Of a DNA stretch of 64,000 bases, positions 32,715-41,160 are shown piece by piece (within the stretch, counting starts at the first letter, position 1; every line of letters starts with the position of its first letter). The notes beneath the pieces were generated by a model. It did no database searches. It was not told where the DNA came from and saw only the letters and a list, made by a program, of their open reading frames with translations. This DNA comes from Terrimesophilobacter sp038243605 (GTDB lineage Bacteria; Actinomycetota; Actinomycetes; Actinomycetales; Microbacteriaceae), in assembly GCA_038243605.1 (NCBI GenBank), contig JBBSQX010000009.1, positions 38,924 through 102,923 of the forward strand, read 5' to 3'. Made by a program: the position numbers and the translations under genes.

Positions 32715-34523
32715 ATGTCATTGGATGACACCCACGTGAGACGAATGGCGGGTAGCTTAACGAGCAATTATCTAACCCTCCTGCTAGATGCAATTGCTTG
32801 GACTATTGCGATCATTTTTGCTCTCGTTTTGAGATATGACTTTGACGTTCTGAGCGTTTCATGGCGGTCTACTTTCGTACTGTGTCTGGTGGTCGTGGCC
32901 TTCCAACTTCTCGCTGGGTGGGTGTCGTTCCTTTATCGCGGGCGCCACCCTGTCGGTAGCTTTGCTGAACTTCAAGCACTTGTGGGAGCGGTTGTGCTGG
33001 TCGGAGTAGCGGCGGGCGTTCCTACCGGGCTCTGGGGTAATGAATTTGGGTTACCCCGCAGCACGCTGCTGATTGCCGCTCCCGTCGCGCTCATCCTCAT
33101 GGGGGCGGTGCGTTACGCAAAACGTCTCATTTCAGAGAAGTCGATGAGGCCGCATCATGAGACCGAGCGCGCTCTAGTTTACGGAGCGGGGTACCTCGGT
33201 TCATCGATTGTGCGGCGCATGTTGACGGACCGAAATTCGCCCTACACACCCGTCGGGCTTATCGACGATGATCGCCGCAAACGCAATGTCTGGCTTGATG
33301 GTGTAAGAGTGCTTGGTACTCGTGATGACCTAGCGTCGATTGCAGAAGCCACCGACGCGCAGGTTCTTGTTGTGACGATCGCGACAGCAGATTCGGCGTT
33401 TCTTCGCGAGATTCTCGATGTCGCGGTGTTGTCGAAGCTCAAGGTGAAGGTGCTTCCTCCGCTCGAAGATGTGCTGGAAGGAAAATCACGACTCCGCGAC
33501 CTGCGTGATATCTCTATTGAAGACCTCATCGGCCGGCAGGTTATCAACACAGAAATTGAGTCGATTGCGGACTACGTCACGGGCAAGCGCGTACTTGTCA
33601 CCGGTGCTGGTGGGTCAATCGGCTCGGAGTTGTGTCGCCAAATTCACAAGTTTGCGCCCGCCGAACTCATCATGCTCGATCATGACGAGACGGGAATGCA
33701 AATGGCCCAGGTCGCAATTATCGGAAACGGGCTCCTAGACAATACGGGCGCTGTTCTCGCGGATATCCGTGAGGCAGACGTCATTGGCAAGATTTTCAGG
33801 GAACGTCGCCCTGAGGTCGTTTTTCACGCGGCCGCGCTCAAGCACCTTCCTATGCTCGAAAGCTTTCCTGATGAGGGCTGGAAGACGAACGTGCTCGGCA
33901 CTCTCAACGTTCTGAATGCTGCAATAGATGTTGGTGTGACAACGTTCGTGAATGTCTCCACCGACAAAGCAGCAAACCCCACGAGTATTCTTGGCCACTC
34001 CAAGCGTGTTGCAGAGAAGCTCACATCGTGGGCGGCGCAAGAGTCGAATAATCGCTATCTTTCGGTGCGCTTCGGCAATGTGATTGGCAGCCGAGGGTCG
34101 ATGCTTCCGACTTTCGCGAGCCTCATTGCCGCGGGAGGCCCGCTGACGGTCACGCACCCTGAGATGACGCGTTACTTCATGACAATTCCTGAAGCGTGCC
34201 AGTTGGTTATTCAAGCCGGCGCCATCGGCCGACCAGGCGAGGTTCTCATCCTCGATATGGGTGAACCGGTAAAGATCATTGACATTGCGCGCCGAATGAT
34301 CGAAATGTCAGGACAAGACATCGCGATCGTCTATACGGGGCTTCGCCACGGCGAGAAGATCCACGAGGAACTCATCGGCGTGAAGGAGTCTGATGAGAGG
34401 CCCATTCACCCAAAAATCTCGCACGCTCAAGTGAACCCGATTGACCCGTCGCGCTTGGATAAGGCGGGGTGGGATGAACGGTGTCGATCTGAAAATAGCA
34501 GTTCTTCACAGGAACGTCAGTGA
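32715..34523 (+). CDS. Membrane-bound nucleotide-sugar 4,6-dehydratase (CapD/WbpM family), copy 2
   Basis: 602 residues, the same architecture as the gene at 29846: four N-terminal helices, Rossmann domain ALVYGAGYLGSSIVRRM, and SDR domain VTGAGGSIGSELCRQI with STDKAANPTSILGHSKR. The two proteins are roughly 60% identical by eye across the soluble part, but the second has His where the first has Tyr in the LG(Y/H)SKR motif. They may make different 4-keto sugars, or one may have lost activity. The ORF overlaps nothing; the next gene starts 22 bases downstream. Confidence 0.87.
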   Translation: MSLDDTHVRRMAGSLTSNYLTLLLDAIAWTIAIIFALVLRYDFDVLSVSWRSTFVLCLVVVAFQLLAGWVSFLYRGRHPVGSFAELQALVGAVVLVGVAAGVPTGLWGNEFGLPRSTLLIAAPVALILMGAVRYAKRLISEKSMRPHHETERALVYGAGYLGSSIVRRMLTDRNSPYTPVGLIDDDRRKRNVWLDGVRVLGTRDDLASIAEATDAQVLVVTIATADSAFLREILDVAVLSKLKVKVLPPLEDVLEGKSRLRDLRDISIEDLIGRQVINTEIESIADYVTGKRVLVTGAGGSIGSELCRQIHKFAPAELIMLDHDETGMQMAQVAIIGNGLLDNTGAVLADIREADVIGKIFRERRPEVVFHAAALKHLPMLESFPDEGWKTNVLGTLNVLNAAIDVGVTTFVNVSTDKAANPTSILGHSKRVAEKLTSWAAQESNNRYLSVRFGNVIGSRGSMLPTFASLIAAGGPLTVTHPEMTRYFMTIPEACQLVIQAGAIGRPGEVLILDMGEPVKIIDIARRMIEMSGQDIAIVYTGLRHGEKIHEELIGVKESDERPIHPKISHAQVNPIDPSRLDKAGWDERCRSENSSSSQERQ

Positions 34524-34545
34524 TGATGCATACGCTAGGCATGAG

Positions 34546-35562
34546 ATGTTGACGACTTACATGGCCGTGTTTTTCCTCAGTCTCGCGATTACCGGCGCAT
34601 TACGTCCCGTTCTTCGTCGGTTCAAGATCGTTGATGTTCCTAATGAGCGCTCGTCACACTATTCTCCAACCCTTCGAGGTGCTGGTCTAGGGCCGCTCCT
34701 TGCATTTATGTCGGGATTCGCAATCAGCTTGTTTGTGTTTCCGGGTGACATGAATCTGACGATTCTGGGAGTGATTCTGGGAGTGGCCGTATCGGCTGGA
34801 GTTCTTGGCTTCATTGAAGACGTTAGAGGCATCGCAATTCGTGTTCGAGCCGGCACGCAACTATTTATCGGCCTAGTTGGATCGTTCGCTATTGTTCTCT
34901 TTGGTTCCGCTAATTGGTGGCTTATTCCACTCTTCGGCCTCACAATTGCTGCCTACATAAATGTCGCCAACTTCATGGACGGTATTAATGGGATTTCTGC
35001 GATGCACGCGATCATCGTCGGCAGTGCTTACGCTACAGTCGGTTTGTTCCTTTCGCTTCCGTGGTTGACACTGGCGGGAATTGTTCTGGCGCTCTCATTC
35101 GCGGGATTCCTCCCATGGAACCTTCTGGGGGGCCGGGTATTCCTCGGGGACGTAGGCAGCTACTTCTTAGGGGCGAGTGTCGCAGTGATCGGTATCTGGG
35201 CGTTTGTTGAAGGGGCACCAGCGCTTGCGATAGTGGGACCAGTTGTGATTTATCTGGCGGACACTGGCGTCACTCTTGTCAGACGAGTCTTCAGCCGTGA
35301 AGCCTGGCACCAGCCGCACCGAACGCATGCATATCAACAACTTACGGACTATAGACATTCGCACTTTCAGAGCACGTTAATTGTCAGTGTCGCGAGCATG
35401 CTGACTTCTATCGTGGGAATGCTGAGTTTCCTCGTTCCGGGAGTGTCGTATTTACTTGTTGCAACGTTGATGTTGCTAGGCATCTGCGGCTACTTTGGGT
35501 ATGTGTGGGTCGCGATCAATTTTTGCGAGCCCACGAGACAGGAGGCTGTTGAGCTGCCATGA
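34546..35562 (+). CDS. WecA/MraY-family glycosyl-1-phosphate transferase
   Basis: About 338 residues with ten or so helices. Family motifs: NERSSHYSPTLRGAG near the start, the Mg-binding pair region FIEDVRGI, NFMDGINGISAMHAI, FLGDVGSYFLG, and the late HRTHAYQQLTD. Such enzymes move a sugar-1-phosphate (often GlcNAc or a modified sugar) from UDP onto undecaprenyl phosphate, starting the repeat unit on the lipid carrier. ATG 34546 has AGG six bases upstream; a longer frame begins inside the previous gene. It ends overlapping the following epimerase by four bases. Confidence 0.87.
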   Translation: MLTTYMAVFFLSLAITGALRPVLRRFKIVDVPNERSSHYSPTLRGAGLGPLLAFMSGFAISLFVFPGDMNLTILGVILGVAVSAGVLGFIEDVRGIAIRVRAGTQLFIGLVGSFAIVLFGSANWWLIPLFGLTIAAYINVANFMDGINGISAMHAIIVGSAYATVGLFLSLPWLTLAGIVLALSFAGFLPWNLLGGRVFLGDVGSYFLGASVAVIGIWAFVEGAPALAIVGPVVIYLADTGVTLVRRVFSREAWHQPHRTHAYQQLTDYRHSHFQSTLIVSVASMLTSIVGMLSFLVPGVSYLLVATLMLLGICGYFGYVWVAINFCEPTRQEAVELP

Positions 35563-36536
35563 GAATTTTTGTTACCGGCGCAAACGGCTTCATTGGCCGA
35601 CACCTGAGTTCCTATCTAGTTGAGCGGGGCCATGAAGTAACGGCTGTGGTGCGAAAGGTTGGCTCCGCGCCTGAAGGTGTCCACGAGGTTGTAGTCCCGG
35701 ACCTGCTTCCCGAATCAAATTGGGCAGGGCTTCTCACAAATCAAGATGCTGTGATCCATCTCGCGGCCCGAGTTCATGTGATGTCGGATAAGACTGATGA
35801 TCCATTAACAGAATATAGGCGGGTCAATGTTCACGGCACGGAGGCACTCGTAACTGCTTCCATCGCGCAAGGTGTAGAACGATTCGTGTTTCTGAGCAGC
35901 GTTAAAGTCTACGGAGAAGAGACAAGCAACGCGCCGTACGTTATCTTTAGCGAAACACGGCCAGTTGATCCGTATGGGGTATCAAAGCTGGAGGCTGAAA
36001 ATTCTCTTCGTGAGGCGGTAATTGGCACGGGGATGTCGTTCGTGATTGTTCGGACACCTCTGGTTTATGGCCCCAGAGTGGGAGGGAACTTCAAGCGGAT
36101 TATGAAGCTCGCAGATTCGGGGCTGCCACTCCCGCTAGTAGCGGTTCGGAACCGACGGGCCATGGTGTCTGTATGGAACCTCGTTCATTTGCTTGAAAGT
36201 GCTGCCATCGATAGCGAGGCGGCAGACGCGACGGTTCTGGCCGGGGATGGTGCATCAACCTCGACTGCTCATCTAGTGCGAACGCTTCGAAAAGCGATGG
36301 GGCGTCCCGCGCGGTTGTTTTGGGTTCCGGTAGGGCTGTTGCGGCTGTTGGGGGCGCTGGTGGGACAATCATCGGCGGTCAGTCGGCTCGTCGACTCATT
36401 GGAAGTTGAGGTTGGTTCGGACAAGAGTGGTTGGACCTGGAAACCGCAGACAAGCTTTGCATCTGGAATCGAACGAACAGTCAATTGGTTTATGAGTCAG
36501 AAGAAACTCTCAGCTGCGGGGAAGCCAAAAAGATGA
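35559..36536 (+). CDS. NAD-dependent sugar epimerase/dehydratase (extended SDR)
   Basis: A 325-residue extended SDR: NAD-binding VTGANGFIGRHL at residue 5, aspartate/Arg region, FLSSVKVYGEET with the catalytic Ser, and YGVSKLEAE (Y-x3-K). It resembles UDP-hexose 4-epimerases or 4-ketoreductases (WbpV/FnlA neighbours) that finish 4-keto sugars. In this context it could reduce or epimerise the product of the CapD-like enzymes before or after the WecA-like step. It overlaps both its neighbours by four bases. Confidence 0.85.
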   Translation: MRIFVTGANGFIGRHLSSYLVERGHEVTAVVRKVGSAPEGVHEVVVPDLLPESNWAGLLTNQDAVIHLAARVHVMSDKTDDPLTEYRRVNVHGTEALVTASIAQGVERFVFLSSVKVYGEETSNAPYVIFSETRPVDPYGVSKLEAENSLREAVIGTGMSFVIVRTPLVYGPRVGGNFKRIMKLADSGLPLPLVAVRNRRAMVSVWNLVHLLESAAIDSEAADATVLAGDGASTSTAHLVRTLRKAMGRPARLFWVPVGLLRLLGALVGQSSAVSRLVDSLEVEVGSDKSGWTWKPQTSFASGIERTVNWFMSQKKLSAAGKPKR

Positions 36537-37780
36537 AGATCCTCGTGGTCACCCAGTACTATCCACCGGAACCGATTCCAATCCCCTATTCTGTGGCGCA
36601 CGCACTTGCTGAGCGGGGACATGAAGTAAGGGTGATTACGGGATTCCCGAACTACCCAGAGGGGCGGCTGGTGGACGGGTATCGTCAGCGCTTGAGGGAT
36701 GTCTCCCAAGACGGCGGGGTTGAGGTGCGTCGCGTCCCAATTCTTATTAGCCATTCGGAAAACCCCATAGGCCGGGTTCTTAACTACTTGAGTTTCGGAT
36801 TCAATTCTCTGTTGGGCTCCAAATGGGCCCGCGAGGCTGATGTTATTTATGTGTACGCCACTCAGATGACTGCTGCAATTGGTGCGGATTGGTGGCGTAT
36901 TCTCTTCCGGGTTCCCTACGTGATGCACGTGCAAGATCTGTGGCCGGAATCGGTGACTGGCTCTTCACTAGTCGGAGGTCGCACCCTTGGCAGAGTTGCG
37001 AATAGAGTCTTGAACCCCTGGCTCAAAATGCTGTACCGACGAGCCGCCTTCACCATTGGGATTGGGCCCAGAATGTCTAGTCTTCTGGTGAGTCGTGGCG
37101 TGCCCCAGAGGCGGTCACGAACAGTCCTGAACTGGGCGCCGACGGTGCCCGTCGCGATTGATTCTTCTGAAGTCGACATTGCTATGTCGCGGCGCCGAGG
37201 AGTGAACGTCACGTATGCAGGCAATATTGGGGATATGCAGGACTTGGAGACTGTCGTTCGCGCGGCGGCAGAGGTGACTGATTTACCAGACTTTTGCGTA
37301 ACGATTATAGGCTCCGGCATGGCAGAGAAGTCGATTCGGTCTTTGGCACGTCACCTAAATCTCGATAATGTTATTTTTAGAGGGCGTGTTCCTCATAGCC
37401 GCATGGCTGAGATCTATCGAAGTTCTGACTTTCAGCTAGTCACACTTAAGGATCTAGATATCTTTCGAGCGACTCTTCCGTCCAAGTTTCAAGCGAGTTT
37501 GGCATTCGGGCTTCCGGTCATTACGACAGTCGCGGGAGATGTTGCTGAGTTTGTGACTAAAAATCGAGTGGGATTTGCTAGTCCGCCTGGTGATGTAGCT
37601 GCTTTGGCCCGCTCCTTTAGAAGCGCGCATCAATCGTCAAAGGCTGAGCGCTCGGATATGGGGAAGCGCGCTAAAGAGTTATATAGCCGGGAGATGGCCA
37701 TGGATAAAGGTATCGATGCGATCGAAGCGATCTTGTCGAGTGTTGTGCTTGACCGTAGAAGGGTAGATGCGAGTGGCTAG
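36533..37780 (+). CDS. Family 4 glycosyltransferase (WbuB/Fuc4NAc-transferase-like)
   Basis: A 415-residue GT-B enzyme starting MKILVVTQYYPPEPIPIPYS at ATG 36533, four bases into the previous gene, with GGGGAAG upstream. The N-terminal acceptor domain has VYATQMTAAIGA..VPYVMHVQDLWPES (a motif typical of WbuB), and the donor domain has VTYAGNIGDMQDLETVV and VTLKDLDIFRATLPSKFQASLAFGLPVI. WbuB-like enzymes add an N-acetyl-L-fucosamine to the lipid-linked first sugar, in keeping with the CapE/F/G genes that follow directly. Confidence 0.87.
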   Translation: MKILVVTQYYPPEPIPIPYSVAHALAERGHEVRVITGFPNYPEGRLVDGYRQRLRDVSQDGGVEVRRVPILISHSENPIGRVLNYLSFGFNSLLGSKWAREADVIYVYATQMTAAIGADWWRILFRVPYVMHVQDLWPESVTGSSLVGGRTLGRVANRVLNPWLKMLYRRAAFTIGIGPRMSSLLVSRGVPQRRSRTVLNWAPTVPVAIDSSEVDIAMSRRRGVNVTYAGNIGDMQDLETVVRAAAEVTDLPDFCVTIIGSGMAEKSIRSLARHLNLDNVIFRGRVPHSRMAEIYRSSDFQLVTLKDLDIFRATLPSKFQASLAFGLPVITTVAGDVAEFVTKNRVGFASPPGDVAALARSFRSAHQSSKAERSDMGKRAKELYSREMAMDKGIDAIEAILSSVVLDRRRVDASG

Positions 37781-38825
37781 TTCATTGAATGGAAAATGCG
37801 TTCTTGTAACTGGGGGAACCGGTTCGTTCGGTCACACCGTGACAGAGACGTTGCTTCAGCGTGGAGCGGCAGAGATCCGCGTATTGAGTCGTGATGAAGC
37901 GAAACAGGATCTCATGCGACACGAGCTCACTGATTCGCGGTTGCGTTTTTACTTAGGCGATGTCCGCGACTATTCGAGTGTCGAACGTGCAATACGCGAC
38001 GTAGATTATGTTTTTCACGCCGCAGCGCTCAAGCAGGTCCCATCTTGCGAGTTCTTTCCGATGGAGGCCGTGCGTACAAACGTAGTGGGAAGTGAGAACG
38101 TTATTCGCGCAGCCGACGTTGCGGGTGTTTCCTCAGTTGTCTGCCTGAGTACTGATAAGGCCGTTTATCCCGTCAACGCAATGGGGATGACCAAGGCCCT
38201 GATGGAGAAAGTAGCGCAGTCCTATGGTCTCAACAACCCAAATGCGGATACGACGGTCTCATGTGTGCGGTATGGGAATGTCATGTATTCGCGAGGATCT
38301 GTCATTCCACTTTTTATTCATCAACTAAAGATTGGTCACAATCTCAGTGTCACAAACCCCAAGATGACGAGGTTCATGATGTCACTCGCGAGTTCGGTAG
38401 ATCTCGTTGAGTTTGCTTTTCAGAACGCTGCGCAAGGCGACCTCTTTATACGTAAGGCGAACTCGTGCACCATCGGTGACTTGGCGCAAGCCGTCATCAA
38501 TCTCTTTCAGTCGAAGGCAAAAGTCGAAGTCATCGGAACGCGCCACGCGGAGAAACTTTCGGAAGCATTGGCTAGCAGGGAAGAGCTGGCTAGGTCTCTC
38601 GACCTGGGGGACTATTTTCGCATACCAGCCGATAACCGTGATTTGAATTACGGCATCTATGTGGACGAGGGGAACCCGGCTCAAGCTGAGTATGAGGATT
38701 ACGATTCCCACACAGTTGACCGCATGTCTGTTGAGGAGGTCGAGTTGATGCTCCTTACTCTCCCAGAGGTTCGTGCAGAATTGGCTTCTGCAGGCATTTC
38801 GGTGGGCCTGGTGCCCAATCAATGA
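37767..38825 (+). CDS. capE: UDP-GlcNAc 4,6-dehydratase/5-epimerase (CapE/FnlA type)
   Basis: A 352-residue soluble SDR: VLVTGGTGSFGHTVTETLL, RDEAKQ (basic NADP-selecting segment), AALKQVPSCEFFPMEAV and the S-M-K type active site CLSTDKAVYPVNAMGMTK. This is the S. aureus CapE/Cap5E pattern, which converts UDP-GlcNAc to UDP-2-acetamido-2,6-dideoxy-beta-L-arabino-4-hexulose, the first step to UDP-N-acetyl-L-fucosamine. It overlaps the end of the glycosyltransferase gene by 14 bases and the next gene by four. A C-terminal segment (NYGIYVDEGNPAQAEYEDYD) matches the family. Confidence 0.9.
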   Translation: MRVASSLNGKCVLVTGGTGSFGHTVTETLLQRGAAEIRVLSRDEAKQDLMRHELTDSRLRFYLGDVRDYSSVERAIRDVDYVFHAAALKQVPSCEFFPMEAVRTNVVGSENVIRAADVAGVSSVVCLSTDKAVYPVNAMGMTKALMEKVAQSYGLNNPNADTTVSCVRYGNVMYSRGSVIPLFIHQLKIGHNLSVTNPKMTRFMMSLASSVDLVEFAFQNAAQGDLFIRKANSCTIGDLAQAVINLFQSKAKVEVIGTRHAEKLSEALASREELARSLDLGDYFRIPADNRDLNYGIYVDEGNPAQAEYEDYDSHTVDRMSVEEVELMLLTLPEVRAELASAGISVGLVPNQ

Positions 38826-39925
38826 CACATATTGCTCTTACTGGGGCGGGGGGCTTCCTCGGGTGGCACACCCAAGTCGCCGCCATTGAAGAATCTATTT
38901 CCGCGAAGGCCATCCCGCTAGGGGGCCACTTCAACCCTGACTGGGCGACAAAGGCCGTGTCAGGAGCAACTCGTTTGGTGCATCTTGCGGGAATTAATCG
39001 TGGAACAGACGACGAGGTGAGAAGTGGGAATACACTTTTCGCCCGTCAAGCTGCTGACGCCCTTCGGCAGTCTGAATTTCCACCCCTGGTCGTGGCCTTT
39101 GCCAACTCCACCCAGTCCACCAATGGAAGTGTTTACGGAGACGCAAAAGCAGAAGCAGCCGAGATGCTTCGATCGGCGGCCACCGAAGTGGGTGCGAGTT
39201 TCGAGGATGTTCTACTCCCTAATATCTTCGGGGAGCATGGCCGACCTTTCTACAATGCGGTGACGTCGACCTTCTGCCACCTTCTGGCGCAGGGAGAATC
39301 TCCGAGTGTGGACGGTGATAAAGAGCTCGTGCTGCTTCACGCTCAGGATGCTTCGGATCGATTGCTTGGCACTATCAGTGCGAAAGATGCCAGCACGCTC
39401 GAGGTCACGGAATCTGTGAGTGGATTGCTAATTAAACTCACCGATATAGCGCGGGTCTACGATCGTGGAGAAATCGCGGATACGTCGAACCCGTTCCAGC
39501 GGAACCTTTTCAATACTTATCGTTCTTACACGGCGCCTGGTCGAATACCGGTGAAGCTCACGCGTCACGCGGATGACCGCGGTTCTTTTTTTGAGATAGT
39601 TCGTTCTCATGGCGGAACAGGGCAGTCGTCCTTTTCGACAACGAACCCGGGAATCACGCGAGGTGACCATTTTCATCGACGGAAGGTGGAGAGGTTCACC
39701 GTTCTTGCGGGGAGCGCCACTATCGCCTTGCGGCGCATGCTCACCCAAGAGGTAATGGAGTTCCACGTGACGGGTGATATGCCGGTGGCCGTTGATATGC
39801 CAACTATGTGGTCGCACAACATCACGAATACTGGAACCGATCTTTTGTACACGTCGTTTTGGACAAACGACATTTTTGATCCTGATGAGCCAGACACTAT
39901 TCCGGAGGCGGTTTACGGTGAATAA
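38822..39925 (+). CDS. capF: CapF-type bifunctional epimerase/reductase for UDP-FucNAc synthesis
   Basis: A 367-residue two-domain protein: an N-terminal atypical short-chain reductase (ALTGAGGFLGWHTQVAA, LVHLAGINRG, NSTQSTNGSVYGDAKAEAAE) and a C-terminal cupin (GSFFEIVRSHGGTGQSSFST, TRGDHFHRRKVERFTVLAGS with metal His residues, MWSHNITNTGTDLLY). CapF epimerises and reduces the CapE product. Domain order and length match S. aureus CapF. It is coupled to capE by ATGA and overlaps capG by eight bases. Confidence 0.92.
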   Translation: MTHIALTGAGGFLGWHTQVAAIEESISAKAIPLGGHFNPDWATKAVSGATRLVHLAGINRGTDDEVRSGNTLFARQAADALRQSEFPPLVVAFANSTQSTNGSVYGDAKAEAAEMLRSAATEVGASFEDVLLPNIFGEHGRPFYNAVTSTFCHLLAQGESPSVDGDKELVLLHAQDASDRLLGTISAKDASTLEVTESVSGLLIKLTDIARVYDRGEIADTSNPFQRNLFNTYRSYTAPGRIPVKLTRHADDRGSFFEIVRSHGGTGQSSFSTTNPGITRGDHFHRRKVERFTVLAGSATIALRRMLTQEVMEFHVTGDMPVAVDMPTMWSHNITNTGTDLLYTSFWTNDIFDPDEPDTIPEAVYGE

Positions 39926-41066
39926 CAAGCTGAAGGTACTAACGGCTGTCGGAACTCGCCCCGAGATCATTCGATTGGCACCAACAATCAAGAGGCTTGA
40001 TAGATATACCAACCATGTGCTGGTGCACACGGGCCAAAACTATGATTACGAGCTGAATGAGGTGTTCTTTGAGGACCTTGGGCTGAGAAAGCCCGACCAT
40101 TTTCTGGAAGCCGATACGTCCTCGCTAGGGGCAACTTTGGGCTCAATCCTGTCCAAGATCGAGGCAGTTCTTGACGAGGAGAAACCAGATGCCTTCGTGG
40201 TCCTTGGCGACACGAATAGCTGCATTTCTGCAGTGATGGCCAAGCGGAAGGCAATTCCAGTGTTTCATCTCGAAGCGGGGAATCGCTCTTTCGATGAGAA
40301 CGTGCCGGAGGAGACCAACCGCAGACTCGTTGACCACGTCTCCGACTACAACCTTGCTTACACCGAGCATGCTCGACGAAACCTCCTCGGTGAAGGAATT
40401 CATCCATCAAGGATTCTGGTGATGGGCTCTCCCATGCGTGAAGTACTTCTGGGGAACGCTGGTGCCATCGCCGACAGTGACGTGCTGACCACTTTGGGGC
40501 TCGATTCAGGAGCTTATTTCTTAGTCAGTCTTCATCGTGAAGAAAACGTCGACAATTCCGTTCGCCTCAGTGCGGTTCTCGAGGCGCTCAATGCACTGGC
40601 AGAGCAGTACGAGCTGCCAGTTGTGGTCTCCACCCATCCTCGAACTCGCAGGAGATTGGAGAGTCAGCCTGATGAGTTGAAGCGTCGGCTCGTTTTTCAC
40701 CCGCCGTTCGGGTTCAACGACTACGTGCGCCTTCAACAGTCCGCCAAACTCGTCCTGTCGGACAGCGGCACGATCAGTGAGGAGTCAGCAATTTTGGGAT
40801 TCCCGGCGGTCACGCTGCGCGACTTTATAGAGCGACCTGAAGCGCTGGATAGTGGTGCCATCATCACCGCTGGCGTAGATTCTCAGGGAATACTCGACGC
40901 GGTGGAAGCCACCATTAGCCAGCACGCGTTGGATGGTCCTGTGGGAATCCCGGAAGAGTACTGCATTTCAGACTCTTCGAGGCGAGTAGTGAATTTCATA
41001 CTCGGCACTGCCCGCACCCATCGCGCGCGATTGGGTCTGCATACTTATTTGGGGCAAGGAGCATAA
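39918..41066 (+). CDS. capG: UDP-N-acetylglucosamine 2-epimerase family (CapG/WbjD type)
   Basis: About 382 residues. GTG at 39918 is chosen (GGAGG nine bases upstream, VNNKLKVLTAVGTRPEIIRL). Family motifs: GTRPE, HTGQNYDYELNEVFF, VLGDTNS, FHLEAGNRSFDENVPEETNR, SDSGTISEESAILGFP. This is the CapG/WbjD subgroup that performs the last epimerisation to UDP-N-acetyl-L-fucosamine. With capE and capF it completes the known three-enzyme pathway from UDP-GlcNAc. The longer frame beginning at 39774 is out of capF context and not used. Confidence 0.9.
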   Translation: MNNKLKVLTAVGTRPEIIRLAPTIKRLDRYTNHVLVHTGQNYDYELNEVFFEDLGLRKPDHFLEADTSSLGATLGSILSKIEAVLDEEKPDAFVVLGDTNSCISAVMAKRKAIPVFHLEAGNRSFDENVPEETNRRLVDHVSDYNLAYTEHARRNLLGEGIHPSRILVMGSPMREVLLGNAGAIADSDVLTTLGLDSGAYFLVSLHREENVDNSVRLSAVLEALNALAEQYELPVVVSTHPRTRRRLESQPDELKRRLVFHPPFGFNDYVRLQQSAKLVLSDSGTISEESAILGFPAVTLRDFIERPEALDSGAIITAGVDSQGILDAVEATISQHALDGPVGIPEEYCISDSSRRVVNFILGTARTHRARLGLHTYLGQGA

Positions 41067-41160
41067 GCAAAATGTTGTGTGGCATTGTGGCAAAGGTGAT
41101 TTTGCCGCGGCATTCTGCCGGCCTGAGTAAAATCGACAATTCTGGGCGGACGAGAAGCTG

